In this document: one piece after another, positions 33,633 to 42,123 of the stretch
Position numbering within the stretch: the stretch's first letter is position 1
Layout: the number at the start of each line of letters is the position of its first letter
NCBI RefSeq assembly: GCF_010977555.1
Contig: NZ_CP048815.1
Coordinates: forward strand, 1,054,001-1,118,000
Direction of reading: 5' to 3'
DNA: 64,000 nt
Origin: Caulobacter rhizosphaerae
Lineage (GTDB): Bacteria > Pseudomonadota > Alphaproteobacteria > Caulobacterales > Caulobacteraceae
Position numbers and translations under genes: made by a program
The notes under the pieces: model-generated
What the model saw: the letters and a program-made list of their open reading frames with translations, nothing else
What the model was told of the DNA's origin: nothing
Database searches by the model: none

Positions 33633-34517
33633 CTAATCGTGCAGCGGCGCCTCTGCGGACTGGCGCGACGGGTCGGTCGCGACCGTCCCGACGGAGGCGG
33701 CGATCACGAAGGCGATGGCCAGCCATTGGCGGGCCACCAGGTGCTCGCCCAGCACCATCAGGCCGGCCAGGGCCCCGACCGCCGGCTCCAGGCTCAGCAT
33801 CACTCCGAAGCTGCGCCGGGAGATAGCGCGCATGGCCGCCATCTCCAGCGAATAGGGCACGGCGCTGGACACCACCGCGACCGCCAGGCCCAGGCCCAGG
33901 GCGTACGGGTTCAGCAGGGCCGCCCCGGCCGCGGCGACGCCGAACGGGGCCACGACCGCCGCCGCCGTGGCCATGCCCAAGGCCACCGAGCGGCCGCCGT
34001 GCAGGTGCCCGGTCCGCTGGCCGGCCACGATGTACAGCGCCCAGAACACCGCCGCCGTGGCGGCGTAGGCCACGCCCACGGGGTCGAGGTTCAGGCTGGC
34101 GTCGCCCAGCGGCAGCAGCAGGCCAAGGCCCGCGGCGGCCAGGGCGATCCAGGCGAAGTGGATCGGCTTGCGGGCGTGGACCAGGGCCAGGCTCAGCGGG
34201 CCGGTGAACTCGATAGCGATCGCCACGCCCATCGGGATGGTGCGCAGGGCCATGTAGAAGCACAGGTTCATCGCCCCCATGACCGCGCCGTAGGTCACGA
34301 CCGCGACCAGGTCGCTGCGGTTCATCGCCATGCGCCAGGGCCGCCAGACCAGGCACAGCACCAGGGCCGAGAACCCCACCCGATAGGCGCTGGTCCCCTG
34401 CGCCCCGACCAGCGGGAACAGCGCCTTGGCGAACGACGTCCCGACGCTCAGCGACACCATCGCGCCGGCCAGGCAGAGATAGGGCGCGGCGGCGCGAAGG
34501 GCGGACGGACGGGACAT
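33633..34517 (-). CDS. EamA-family (RhtA-like) amino acid exporter
   Basis: A protein of 294 residues with ten hydrophobic helices in two EamA halves. Segments such as GTSFAKALFPLVGAQGTSAYRVGFSALVL, FTGPLSLALVH and LSLEPAVGALAGLMVLGEHL match the RhtA threonine/homoserine exporter branch of the drug/metabolite transporter superfamily. ATG 34517 follows GAAC without a strong site. The substrate is predicted from similarity alone. Confidence 0.85.
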   Translation of the reverse strand: MSRPSALRAAAPYLCLAGAMVSLSVGTSFAKALFPLVGAQGTSAYRVGFSALVLCLVWRPWRMAMNRSDLVAVVTYGAVMGAMNLCFYMALRTIPMGVAIAIEFTGPLSLALVHARKPIHFAWIALAAAGLGLLLPLGDASLNLDPVGVAYAATAAVFWALYIVAGQRTGHLHGGRSVALGMATAAAVVAPFGVAAAGAALLNPYALGLGLAVAVVSSAVPYSLEMAAMRAISRRSFGVMLSLEPAVGALAGLMVLGEHLVARQWLAIAFVIAASVGTVATDPSRQSAEAPLHD

Positions 34518-34548
34518 GCGGCGGTTCTAGCAGGGACGGGCGGCGAAC

Positions 34549-34917
34549 TCACACCTGTCGAGGAACCGGCGTCCATTCGAACGTCGCCGAATAGAGATCA
34601 TCCCATCGCGGATTGTCCCGTTCGATCAGGTTGATCTTCCACTGCCGCCGCCATTCCTTCAGGGACCGCTCGCGCTGAATGGCCTCGGTCATCAGGTCGT
34701 GGAGCTCGAACCAGACCAGGCGGCGCAGGCCGTACCGCCGGGTGAACCCCGGAAACGCGCCTTCCCGATGCTGGATCATCCGCGTGTGAAAGGCGCTGGT
34801 CACGCCGATATAGAGCGTCCCACGATAGTGGTCGGCCATGATGTGGACGGCGATCCAGGGTTCACGTCCGACCATGGGCTGAGTTCTGCGAGGCTTTAGG
34901 GCCTCATAAGTTGCCAT
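34549..34917 (-). CDS. GIY-YIG nuclease-domain protein
   Basis: A protein of 122 residues with a single GIY-YIG domain: GTLYIGVTSAFHTRMIQHREG, then GFTRRYGLRRLVWFE, AIQRERSLKEWRRQWKINLIE and NPRWDDLY. This is the UPF0213/YhbQ-like bacterial group that often lies beside intergenic repeats. The Arg and Glu of the active site are present (MIQHR, AIQRE). The start at 34917 gives an extra basic N-terminus; ATG 34875 is an alternative. A family D repeat lies immediately upstream. Confidence 0.85.
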   Translation of the reverse strand: MATYEALKPRRTQPMVGREPWIAVHIMADHYRGTLYIGVTSAFHTRMIQHREGAFPGFTRRYGLRRLVWFELHDLMTEAIQRERSLKEWRRQWKINLIERDNPRWDDLYSATFEWTPVPRQV

Positions 34918-34936
34918 TTTGTTCTCACCTTAGCAA

Positions 34937-35066
34937 CCGTCATCCCGGGCCTCGTGCCCGGGACCCCTGGTTCAGCCGACGGTGAAGAACAATGGCGCGC
35001 CAGCGCGCCACACCCCCGCACCTGCGGCGGACGGAGGGGTCCCGGGCACGAGGCCCGGGATGACGG
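34937..35066. repeat. Palindromic repeat family D, copy 1
   Basis: Outer arms CCGTCATCCCGGGCCTCGTG and the complement ending CCCGGGATGACGG, each with its own internal hairpin (CCCGGG...CCCGGG), separated by about 60 nt that contain GGCGCGCC. Length 130 bp. Confidence 0.9.
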
Positions 35067-35108
35067 TTGAAAGGTGGTACCAAGGCGCAAAAACGCTCCG
35101 GCCTTCAG

Positions 35109-35306
35109 CTAGAACGCCTCGTCTTCCTCGGCGCCTTCGCCGTCCTCGCCGCCCATGGCCGCTTCCAGGCTTTCGATGATGTCGTCCATCTGGTCCGGCG
35201 TGATCGAGACGTAGAGCGCCTCGCCGCCGACGGCCGAGACCAGCAGGCGGTAGCCGTCCTCGGTTTCCTGCAGGCTGAAGGTTTCGAGAAGCTGCAGCTT
35301 GGCCAT
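35109..35306 (-). CDS. Small hypothetical protein
   Basis: A protein of 65 residues (MAKLQLLETFSLQETEDGYR...). An antiparallel strand pattern is followed by a helix TPDQMDDIIESLEAAMGG and an acidic tail. ATG 35306 is favoured over the upstream ATG 35369, which would add a basic stretch. It is divergent from the oxidoreductase gene at 35450. No family is recognised, but frame composition and start context support a real gene. Confidence 0.55.
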   Translation of the reverse strand: MAKLQLLETFSLQETEDGYRLLVSAVGGEALYVSITPDQMDDIIESLEAAMGGEDGEGAEEDEAF

Positions 35307-35449
35307 GGGGAGTCTCGTCGATCGGAAAGGGAAGGCGCGGATATAGGGCCGGAGATCCGGTTTCGCCATCGTCTCCGCATAGGGGCGTCCGGCGCTTGCC
35401 TATTTTACAGTCGTATAGCAAGCTCGCCCCACATCCCGGGGAGACGACC

Positions 35450-37102
35450 ATGGCCACCGCCACCCAGCAGCGCGACGCGATCATCATCGGGGGCGGGCAC
35501 AACGGCCTGGTCTGCGCCTTCTACCTGGCCAGCGCCGGGCTGAAGGTCACGGTCTGCGAGGCGCGCGACGTGGTGGGCGGGGCGGCGGTGACCGAGGAGT
35601 TTCATCCCGGCTTCCGCAACTCGGTGGCCAGCTACACGGTCAGCCTGCTCAGCCCCAAGGTGATCGCCGACATGGACCTGCACGGCCATGGCCTGCGGAT
35701 TCTGGAGCGGCCGATCTCCAACTTCCTGCCCATCGACGACAACACCTATCTCAAGCTGGGCGGCGGGCTGGAGCGCACGCAGGAGCAGTTCCGCAAGTTC
35801 TCGGCCCGCGACGCCGAGCGCCTGCCGGCCTATTACGCCATGCTCGACGAGATCGGCGACGTGCTGCGCGACCTGGCCGGCGAGACCCCGCCGAACCTGA
35901 CCGACGGCCTGCCGGGCCTGCTGCGCGGCCTTCGCCAAGGCTCGCGGCTGGCCGGCCTGTCTCTCGAACGCAAGCGCGACCTGCTGGACCTGTTCACCAA
36001 GAGCGCCCGCGACTTTCTCGATGGCTGGTTCGAGAGCGACGCGGTCAAGGCCAGCTTCGGCTTCGACGCCGTGGTCGGCAACTTCGCCAGCCCCGACACC
36101 CCCGGTTCGGCCTATGTGCTGCTGCACCACACCTTCGGCGAGGTGAACGGCAAGAAGGGCGCCTGGGGCCACGCGGTCGGCGGCATGGGAGCGATCACCC
36201 AGGCCATGGCCAGGGCCTGCCGCGCCAAGGGCGTGGAGATCCTGCTCAAGGCCAAGGTCGAGGGCGTCCACGTCGAGGACGCTCCGAAAGGAGCCGGCAA
36301 GCGGGTGGTCGGCGTCCAGCTGGTCGACGGCCGCCAGATCATGGCCCCGATCGTCAGCTCCAACCTCAACCCGGCCCTGCTGTACGGCTCGCTGGTCGCC
36401 CCCTCGGCCCTGCCCGCCCCGTTCAGGAAGGCGATCAAGGGCTACAAGAACGGCTCGGGCACCTTCCGGATGAACGTGGCCCTGTCGGAGCTGCCCGACT
36501 TCACCTGCCTGCCCGGCAAGGCCACAACCGAGCACCACCAGTGCGGCATCGTGATCTCGCCGACCCTGGACTACATGGACGCGGCCTATCGCGACGCCAA
36601 GGCGACCGGGATCAGCAAGCGGCCGATCGTCGAGATCCTGATCCCCTCGACCCTGGACGACAGCCTGGCCCCGCCCGGCCAGCACGTGGCCAGCCTGTTC
36701 TGCCAGCAGTTCGCCTGGAACTTGCCCGACGGCCGGACCTGGGACGACGAGCGCGAAGCCGCCGCCGACCTGATCATCGACACGGTCAACCAGTGGGCCC
36801 CCAACTTCAAGGCCTCGGTCCTGGGACGGATGATCCTGTCGCCCGTGGATCTCGAGCGAAAGTTTGGCCTGGTCAACGGCGACATCATGCACGGCCACAT
36901 GTCGCTGGACCAGCTGTGGGCGGCCCGGCCGGTGCTGGGCCACGCCAGCCACCGGGCTCCGATCAAGGGGCTCTACATGTGCGGCGCGGGGTGCCACCCG
37001 GGCGGCGGGGTCTCGGGCAATCCGGGGCGCAACGCGGCGCGGGAGATCCTGCGGGACCGGGACTTCGCCACGGCGGTGAAGCTGAGCGTGGCGGGGCGGT
37101 GA
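35450..37102 (+). CDS. PYROXD2/phytoene-desaturase-like FAD oxidoreductase
   Basis: A protein of 550 residues with an N-terminal dinucleotide fold (AIIIGGGHNGLVCAFYLASAGLKVTVCEARDVVGGAA) and a C-terminal FAD contact GLYMCGAGCHPGGGVSGNPGRNAAREIL, as in the PYROXD2/CrtI-like amine-oxidase superfamily. It oxidises or isomerises an unknown substrate with FAD. ATG 35450 follows GGGGAG. It precedes, with 214 bp between, a Rieske oxygenase and then a BetI-like regulator, so a catabolic rather than carotenoid role is likely; no crtB or crtY is nearby. Confidence 0.85.
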   Translation: MATATQQRDAIIIGGGHNGLVCAFYLASAGLKVTVCEARDVVGGAAVTEEFHPGFRNSVASYTVSLLSPKVIADMDLHGHGLRILERPISNFLPIDDNTYLKLGGGLERTQEQFRKFSARDAERLPAYYAMLDEIGDVLRDLAGETPPNLTDGLPGLLRGLRQGSRLAGLSLERKRDLLDLFTKSARDFLDGWFESDAVKASFGFDAVVGNFASPDTPGSAYVLLHHTFGEVNGKKGAWGHAVGGMGAITQAMARACRAKGVEILLKAKVEGVHVEDAPKGAGKRVVGVQLVDGRQIMAPIVSSNLNPALLYGSLVAPSALPAPFRKAIKGYKNGSGTFRMNVALSELPDFTCLPGKATTEHHQCGIVISPTLDYMDAAYRDAKATGISKRPIVEILIPSTLDDSLAPPGQHVASLFCQQFAWNLPDGRTWDDEREAAADLIIDTVNQWAPNFKASVLGRMILSPVDLERKFGLVNGDIMHGHMSLDQLWAARPVLGHASHRAPIKGLYMCGAGCHPGGGVSGNPGRNAAREILRDRDFATAVKLSVAGR

Positions 37103-37128
37103 TGTTCAGATCCGAGCAGATCACGAAT

Positions 37129-37154
37129 GGGGACATGCACATGTGCATGTCGCC
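37129..37154. repeat. Family B palindrome, variant copy
   Basis: GACATGCACATGTGCATGTC (37131-37150) is a perfect 20-bp palindrome. It keeps the framework and position class of the 2901 element but with changed, self-consistent pairs, as expected if the folded shape rather than the sequence is selected. Confidence 0.7.
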
Positions 37155-37171
37155 GGCCGCATTCAAAACAT

Positions 37172-37298
37172 CCGCTCATCCCGGCGAATGCCGGGACCCA
37201 GATCCTATGGCTGAGAGGCTGATTGGAAGAGCGCAGCGCTCTTGGCGTCAGCCACACCGCTATTCCATCTGGGTCCCGGCATTCGCCGGGATGAGCGG
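37172..37298. repeat. Palindromic repeat family C, copy 2
   Basis: 127 bp, the same outer arms and length as 11182-11308 but with a different interior, which includes GAGCGCAGCGCTC. It lies just before the Rieske gene and ends within 20 bp of its start. Confidence 0.88.
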
Positions 37299-37316
37299 TT
37301 TCAAGGAGGGCTGGTG

Positions 37317-38471
37317 ATGGACCTGAACCTCCCCAACCACGACCCCGACGCGGACTGGGGCCTCCCCGGCTGGCTCTACGCCAACGAACGCTTCTTCCGC
37401 GAGGAGCAGGACAGGGTCCTGCGGCCGTCCTGGCAGATCGTCTGCCACCTGAACGACATCCCGAAGGCCGGCGACTTCCACACCTTCGACTTCCTGGGCG
37501 AGAGCACCGTGGTGGTGCGCGGGAAGGACGGCGGGGCGCGGGCGTTCGCCAATGTCTGCCGCCACCGGGCGGCCCGGCTGCTGGACGGGCCAAGCGGGCA
37601 ATGTGGCAAGGGGGGCGGCCGGATCGTCTGCCCCTACCACGCCTGGACCTACGGCCTGGACGGCCGGCTGATCGGCGTGCCCCACGCCGAGACCTACCCC
37701 GCCCTGGAGATGGACAAGCAGGGCCTGGCGTCGGTGCAGGTCGAGGTCTATCGCGGCTTCGTCTTCGTGCGGCTCGAGGGTGACGGCCCGTCGGTGGCCG
37801 AAATGATGGCCCCCTACAACCACGAGCTGGCGCCCTACCGCTTCGAGGACATGGTCCCGTTCGGCCGCGTCACCCTGCGGCCGCGCGAGGTCAACTGGAA
37901 GAACATCAGCGACAACTATTCCGACGGCCTGCACATCCCGGTCGCCCATCCCGGCCTGACCCGGCTGTTCGGGCGCGGCTACGGCGTCGAGGCCCAGACC
38001 TGGGTCGACAAGATGTGGGGCCATCTGGTCGAGGAGCCCTCGAACAATCCCTCCGAGCGCATGTACCAGGCCGTCCTGCCCGACGCCCCGCACCTGCCGC
38101 CCGAGCGCAAGCGGCTGTGGACCTATTTCAAGCTCTGGCCCAACCAGGCCTTCGACATCTATCCCGACCAGGTGGACTTCATGCAGTTCATCCCGGTCTC
38201 GCCGACCCGCACGATGATCCGCGAGATCGCCTACGCCCTGCCTGACGAGCGGCGCGAGATGAAGGCGGCGCGGTATCTGAACTGGCGCATCAACCGCCAG
38301 GTCAACGCCGAGGACACGGGGCTGGTGGCCCGGGTGCAGCAGGGGATGGCGTCGCGCAGCTTCACCGCTGGGCCGCTGGCCGAGACCGAGGTGTCGCTGC
38401 GGAGTTTCGGCCGCAAGCTCCGGGCCCTGATCCCGCAGGCCCGGCTGCCCCGGCCGCCGGAGGGGTGGTGA
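37317..38471 (+). CDS. Rieske aromatic-ring-hydroxylating oxygenase, alpha subunit (GbcA-like)
   Basis: A protein of 384 residues. The Rieske [2Fe-2S] cluster ligands are Cys81 and His83 (NVCRHRAARLL) and Cys105 and His108 (VCPYHAWTYG). The mononuclear iron site is Asp203, His206 and His211 in SDNYSDGLHIPVAHPG. Relatives include the glycine betaine monooxygenase GbcA and stachydrine or carnitine oxygenases. The reductase partner is not in the window. ATG 37317 follows AAGGAGG. A BetI-like regulator gene follows 200 bp downstream, supporting oxidation of a methylated amine. Confidence 0.9.
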   Translation: MDLNLPNHDPDADWGLPGWLYANERFFREEQDRVLRPSWQIVCHLNDIPKAGDFHTFDFLGESTVVVRGKDGGARAFANVCRHRAARLLDGPSGQCGKGGGRIVCPYHAWTYGLDGRLIGVPHAETYPALEMDKQGLASVQVEVYRGFVFVRLEGDGPSVAEMMAPYNHELAPYRFEDMVPFGRVTLRPREVNWKNISDNYSDGLHIPVAHPGLTRLFGRGYGVEAQTWVDKMWGHLVEEPSNNPSERMYQAVLPDAPHLPPERKRLWTYFKLWPNQAFDIYPDQVDFMQFIPVSPTRTMIREIAYALPDERREMKAARYLNWRINRQVNAEDTGLVARVQQGMASRSFTAGPLAETEVSLRSFGRKLRALIPQARLPRPPEGW

Positions 38472-38506
38472 GCTTCGCCCCGTTCCATTCCCCCGCCCCA
38501 ACCGTT

Positions 38507-38636
38507 CGTCATCCCGGGCCTTGTGCCCGGGACCCCTCTGTCCGCCGCAAGTGCGGGGGTGTGGCGCGCCGGCGCGCCAAGACGCTTCACATGCGGGCTG
38601 AACCAGGGGTCCCGGGCACGAGGCCCGGGATGACGG
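38507..38636. repeat. Palindromic repeat family D, copy 2
   Basis: Arms CGTCATCCCGGGCCTTGTGC and its complement, with GGCGCGCCGGCGCGCC in the centre. It fills nearly the whole gap between the Rieske gene and the TetR gene. Confidence 0.9.
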
Positions 38637-38670
38637 TTCGAAAGGGAATGGGCGCTCGTGGGCTAGAACC

Positions 38671-39264
38671 ATGACCCGCGCCCCCTTCACCCGCGAGGCC
38701 CCCGACGTCCGCCGCGCGGCCTTGGTCGAGGCCGCCGCGCGCATTCTCGCCGCCAAGGGCGTGGCCGGGGCGTCGGTGCGGACGATCTGCGCCGAGGCGG
38801 GGGTCAGCCCCGGCCTGTTGCGGCACTATTTCGACGGCGTCGACGCCCTGGTCGCGGCGACCTACGAGGCGACCGGGGCGCGGATCGACGCGGCGCTGGA
38901 GGCGGCGGTCGCGGCGGCGGGCGAGGGCCCCCGCGCCCGGCTGTCGGCCTATCTGACCGCCAGCTTCGCCCCGCCGGTTCTGGACCCGGACCTGCTGGCC
39001 ACCTGGCTGGCCTTCTGGAGCCTGGTCAAGGTCGACCCGGCCATCGCCGCCATCCACCGGCGGACCTATGCCGGCTACCGGGCGCGGCTGGAGGAACTGC
39101 TGGGCGCCTGCGACCCGCGGGTCGACGCCCGGCTGGCCGCCATCGGCCTGACCGCCGTGGTGGACGGGCTATGGCTGGAGCTGTGCCTGGACGCCACGGT
39201 CTTCACCCCGGCCGAGGCCGGAGCCATCGCCGAACGGCTGGCGGCGGGCTATCTGGGCGGATGA
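38671..39264 (+). CDS. TetR/AcrR-family regulator, BetI-like
   Basis: A protein of 197 residues. The helix-turn-helix is in RRAALVEAAARILAAKGVAGASVRTICAEAGVSPGLLRHYF, and the C-terminal pattern TWLAFWSLVKVDPAIAAIHRRTY is that of the BetI C domain. It probably represses the adjacent oxidoreductase and oxygenase genes until a choline- or betaine-type compound is present; this is inference from the family. It is followed by a GNAT gene with a four-base ATGA overlap. Confidence 0.87.
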   Translation: MTRAPFTREAPDVRRAALVEAAARILAAKGVAGASVRTICAEAGVSPGLLRHYFDGVDALVAATYEATGARIDAALEAAVAAAGEGPRARLSAYLTASFAPPVLDPDLLATWLAFWSLVKVDPAIAAIHRRTYAGYRARLEELLGACDPRVDARLAAIGLTAVVDGLWLELCLDATVFTPAEAGAIAERLAAGYLGG

Positions 39265-39800
39265 GCCAGATCCGCACCGCCCGCCTGGTCCTGCGCAAGC
39301 CGCGCGAGGACGACCTGCAGCCGCTGCACGCGATCATGTCGGACGCGCAGGCCATGCGCTACTGGTCGACGCCGCCGCATCGCGACATCGAGACCACCCG
39401 CGACTGGCTGGCCGGGATGATCGCCCTGCCGGCCGAGCTGGGCGAGGACTACATCGTCGAGCGCGAGGGGCGGCTGATCGGCAAGCTGGGCCTGTGGCGG
39501 ACGCCGGAGATCGGCTTCCTGCTGGACCGCGCGGTGTGGGGACTGGGCTATGGCGCCGAGGCCCTGAGGGCCTTCGCCGTCCATGTCTTCGCCGAACGCA
39601 CCGACCACCTGACCGCCGACGTCGATCCCGCCAACGCCGCCAGCCTGGCGCTTTTGACCAAGGTAGGCTTTCGAGAGACCGGCCGGGCGGCGCGCACCTG
39701 GCAGGTCGGCGACCACTGGGTAGACAGCGTCTATCTGCGGCTGGACCGCGCCGACTTCGAAAACCTCGTCCTTCGACAAGCTCAGGATGAGGTTTTCTAG
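39261..39800 (+). CDS. RimJ/RimL-type N-acetyltransferase ending inside a repeat
   Basis: A protein of 179 residues: TARLVLRKPREDDLQPLHAIM, then GFLLDRAVWGLGYGAEALRAF and DPANAASLALLTKVGFRETG mark the RimL-like GNAT fold with its acetyl-CoA loop. ATG 39261 overlaps the regulator stop. The last 12 residues (NLVLRQAQDEVF) are translated from a family A repeat, which also provides the stop codon, so the natural C-terminus was probably replaced when the repeat arrived. Substrate unknown. Confidence 0.85.
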   Translation: MSQIRTARLVLRKPREDDLQPLHAIMSDAQAMRYWSTPPHRDIETTRDWLAGMIALPAELGEDYIVEREGRLIGKLGLWRTPEIGFLLDRAVWGLGYGAEALRAFAVHVFAERTDHLTADVDPANAASLALLTKVGFRETGRAARTWQVGDHWVDSVYLRLDRADFENLVLRQAQDEVF

Positions 39801-39844
39801 CGGCTTATCAATGGTCCTCATCCTGAGCTTGTCGAAGGACGAGG
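39764..39844. repeat. Palindromic repeat family A, copy 7
   Basis: Arms CCTCGTCCTTCGACAAGCTC and GAGCTTGTCGAAGGACGAGG. The left arm is in frame with the acetyltransferase gene and encodes its C-terminus. Confidence 0.9.
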
Positions 39845-39983
39845 ACCACGCACGGCCTCGAAGGTCGATCAGCCCGGGGGCGAGGGCGCGTCCCACTTCC
39901 GGTCTTTATGACTCCCTTATATCCCCGCCTGGAATCCGCATCGCGCCCTTATGCGGCGGGCGTGTAGGCCGTCGCTCCCTTCG

Positions 39984-41927
39984 ATGGACGTCAGCCTCAT
40001 GGCCCATACCCCACCCGAGCCGGCCACGCCGGCGGCGCGCGCCGCCCGGTTCGGCGCCCTGTGGCTGGGGGCCATCGGCGTGGTGTTCGGCGACATCGGC
40101 ACCAGCCCGCTCTACGCCATGCGCGAGGCCCTGGCCCACGCCGGCGGGGTGGAGCCCCGGCTGGCGGTGTTCGGCGTGGTGTCGCTGGTGTTCTGGGCCC
40201 TGACCCTGGTGGTCACCCTGAAATACGTGCTGATCGTCATGCGGGCCGACAATGGCGGCGAGGGCGGCACCCTGGCGCTGATGGCGCTCGCCCAGAAAGC
40301 ATTGGCGCAGAACGCCTTGAAGAAGCGCTCGGCCTGGCTGGTGCTGCTGGGCATCGTCGGGGCGGCGCTGTTCTACGGCGACGGCCTGATCACCCCGGCG
40401 ATCTCGGTGCTGTCGGCGGTCGAGGGCCTGACCACCGCGCCGGTGATCGGGGCCCACTTCCAGCCGTTCGTCCTGCCGCTGGCGGCGGTGATCCTGCTGG
40501 GCCTGTTCGCGGTGCAGTCGCGCGGCACCGAGGTGGTGGGGCGGTTCTTCGGGCCGATCACCCTGGTGTGGTTCGTGGCCCTGGCGGCGCTGGGCCTGCC
40601 GTTCGTGCTGCAGCGGCCCGACATCCTGCTGGCCTTCAGCCCGGTCTACGCGGTCAAGCTGCTGGTCGCCGACGGCCCGCTGGGGGTGACGATCCTGGGC
40701 AGCGTCTTCCTGTGCGTGACCGGGGCCGAGGCGCTGTACGCCGACATGGGCCATTTCGGCAAGGGACCGATCCGGGCCGGCTGGCTGCTGGTGGCCCTGC
40801 CGTGCCTGATGGTCAACTATCTGGGCCAGGGCGCCCTGTGCCTGATCCGGCCGGCCGCCATGGACAACCCGTTCTTCGCCATGATCCCGCACGCGGTCTA
40901 CTGGCCGGTCATGCTGCTGACCACCGCGGCCACGATCATCGCCAGTCAGGCGGTGATCACCGGCGCCTTCTCGGTGACCCAGCAGGCGGTGCAGCTGGGC
41001 CTGCTGCCGCGGATCGACATCAAGCGCACCAGCGAGACCGTGGCCGGCCAGATCTTCGTGCCGCAGGTCAACATCGCCCTGGCCGTGGGCGTGCTGTTCC
41101 TGCTGTTCATGTTCAAGACCTCGTCGAACATGGCCTCGGCCTATGGGGTGGCGGTGACCACGACCATGGTCGTGACCGTGGCCCTGCTGTTCGTGGTCGC
41201 CCACCGCCACTGGAAGTGGCCGCTGTGGGCCTGCGTGGCGGTGCTGGCCCCGTTCCTGGCCCTGGACCTGGTGTTCCTGGGCTCGAACGCGCTGAAGATC
41301 GCCGACGGCGGCTGGGTGCCGCTGGCGGCGGCCGGGGCCATCGTCCTGGCGATGTGGACCTGGCGGACCGGCAGCGAGCTGCTGCACAGCAAGGTCCATC
41401 GCGACTCGATCGCCCTGGCCGACCTGATCGACAGCCTGCGGGCCCGGCCGCCGCATCCGGTGCCGGGCACGGCGATCTTCCTGACCTCGGACCCGTCGGT
41501 CGCCCCGGTGGCCCTGCTGCACAATCTCAAGCACAACAAGGTGCTGCACGCCGAGAACGTGGTCATGACCGTGCGCACCGCCGACCAGCCGCGGGTGGCC
41601 GAGAAGGACCGGGTCGAGATCGAGTCCCTGGGCGGGGCGGGCGAGGGCCCGGGCTTTCGGCGGGTGACCATCCACTACGGCTTCATGGAGACGCCGAACG
41701 TGCCGCGCGCCCTGGGCAGCTGCCGCCGTCGGGGCCTGGTCTTCGACCTGATGTCGACCTCGTTCTTCGTCGGCCGCCGCACGGTGGTGGCCTCGCCCGG
41801 GGTCGGCATGCCGCTGTGGCAGGACAAGCTGTTCATCTGGATGGTCCGCAACGCGGCGGATCCCATCGACTACTTCCACATCCCGGCCGGGCGGGTGGTG
41901 GAGATGGGTTCGCAGGTGGTGGTGTAG
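39984..41927 (+). CDS. kup: KUP-family potassium uptake protein
   Basis: A protein of 647 residues: twelve membrane helices (about 25-450) and a cytoplasmic C-terminal domain. Family motifs include GVVFGDIGTSPLYAMREAL in the first helix, GDGLITPAISVLSAVEGL, GAEALYADMGHFG and YGVAVTTTMVVT. It takes up K+ with protons at the inner membrane. ATG 39984 is chosen; ATG 39999 is also possible, and neither has a strong ribosome site. It is monocistronic between repeats. Confidence 0.95.
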   Translation: MDVSLMAHTPPEPATPAARAARFGALWLGAIGVVFGDIGTSPLYAMREALAHAGGVEPRLAVFGVVSLVFWALTLVVTLKYVLIVMRADNGGEGGTLALMALAQKALAQNALKKRSAWLVLLGIVGAALFYGDGLITPAISVLSAVEGLTTAPVIGAHFQPFVLPLAAVILLGLFAVQSRGTEVVGRFFGPITLVWFVALAALGLPFVLQRPDILLAFSPVYAVKLLVADGPLGVTILGSVFLCVTGAEALYADMGHFGKGPIRAGWLLVALPCLMVNYLGQGALCLIRPAAMDNPFFAMIPHAVYWPVMLLTTAATIIASQAVITGAFSVTQQAVQLGLLPRIDIKRTSETVAGQIFVPQVNIALAVGVLFLLFMFKTSSNMASAYGVAVTTTMVVTVALLFVVAHRHWKWPLWACVAVLAPFLALDLVFLGSNALKIADGGWVPLAAAGAIVLAMWTWRTGSELLHSKVHRDSIALADLIDSLRARPPHPVPGTAIFLTSDPSVAPVALLHNLKHNKVLHAENVVMTVRTADQPRVAEKDRVEIESLGGAGEGPGFRRVTIHYGFMETPNVPRALGSCRRRGLVFDLMSTSFFVGRRTVVASPGVGMPLWQDKLFIWMVRNAADPIDYFHIPAGRVVEMGSQVVV

Positions 41928-41960
41928 ACGGCGGCTTCACTCACAAACACGCACCTTCAA

Positions 41961-42092
41961 CCGTCATTCCGGGCCTTGTGCCCGGAACCCCTCTATCGGT
42001 CGCAGGAGCAGCGGGGGCGGTTCGCCGGCGAACCGCTTGCGTCTCACGTAGAAGCTGAACCAGGGGTCCCGGGCACAAGGCCCGGGATGACG
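41961..42092. repeat. Palindromic repeat family D, copy 3
   Basis: 132 bp with arms CCGTCATTCCGGGCCTTGTG and the complement ending CCCGGGATGACG. The interior has GCGGTTCGCCGGCGAACCGC, itself a perfect palindrome shared with the copies at 53754 and 63032. Confidence 0.9.
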
Positions 42093-42123
42093 ACCGGAAG
42101 GAGATGGGGCCCAAATCAAACCC

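Noticed and set aside
35450..37102. Carotenoid phytoene desaturase (crtI)
   Set aside because: The fold is shared, but no carotenoid genes are nearby and the neighbours are a Rieske oxygenase and a BetI-like regulator.
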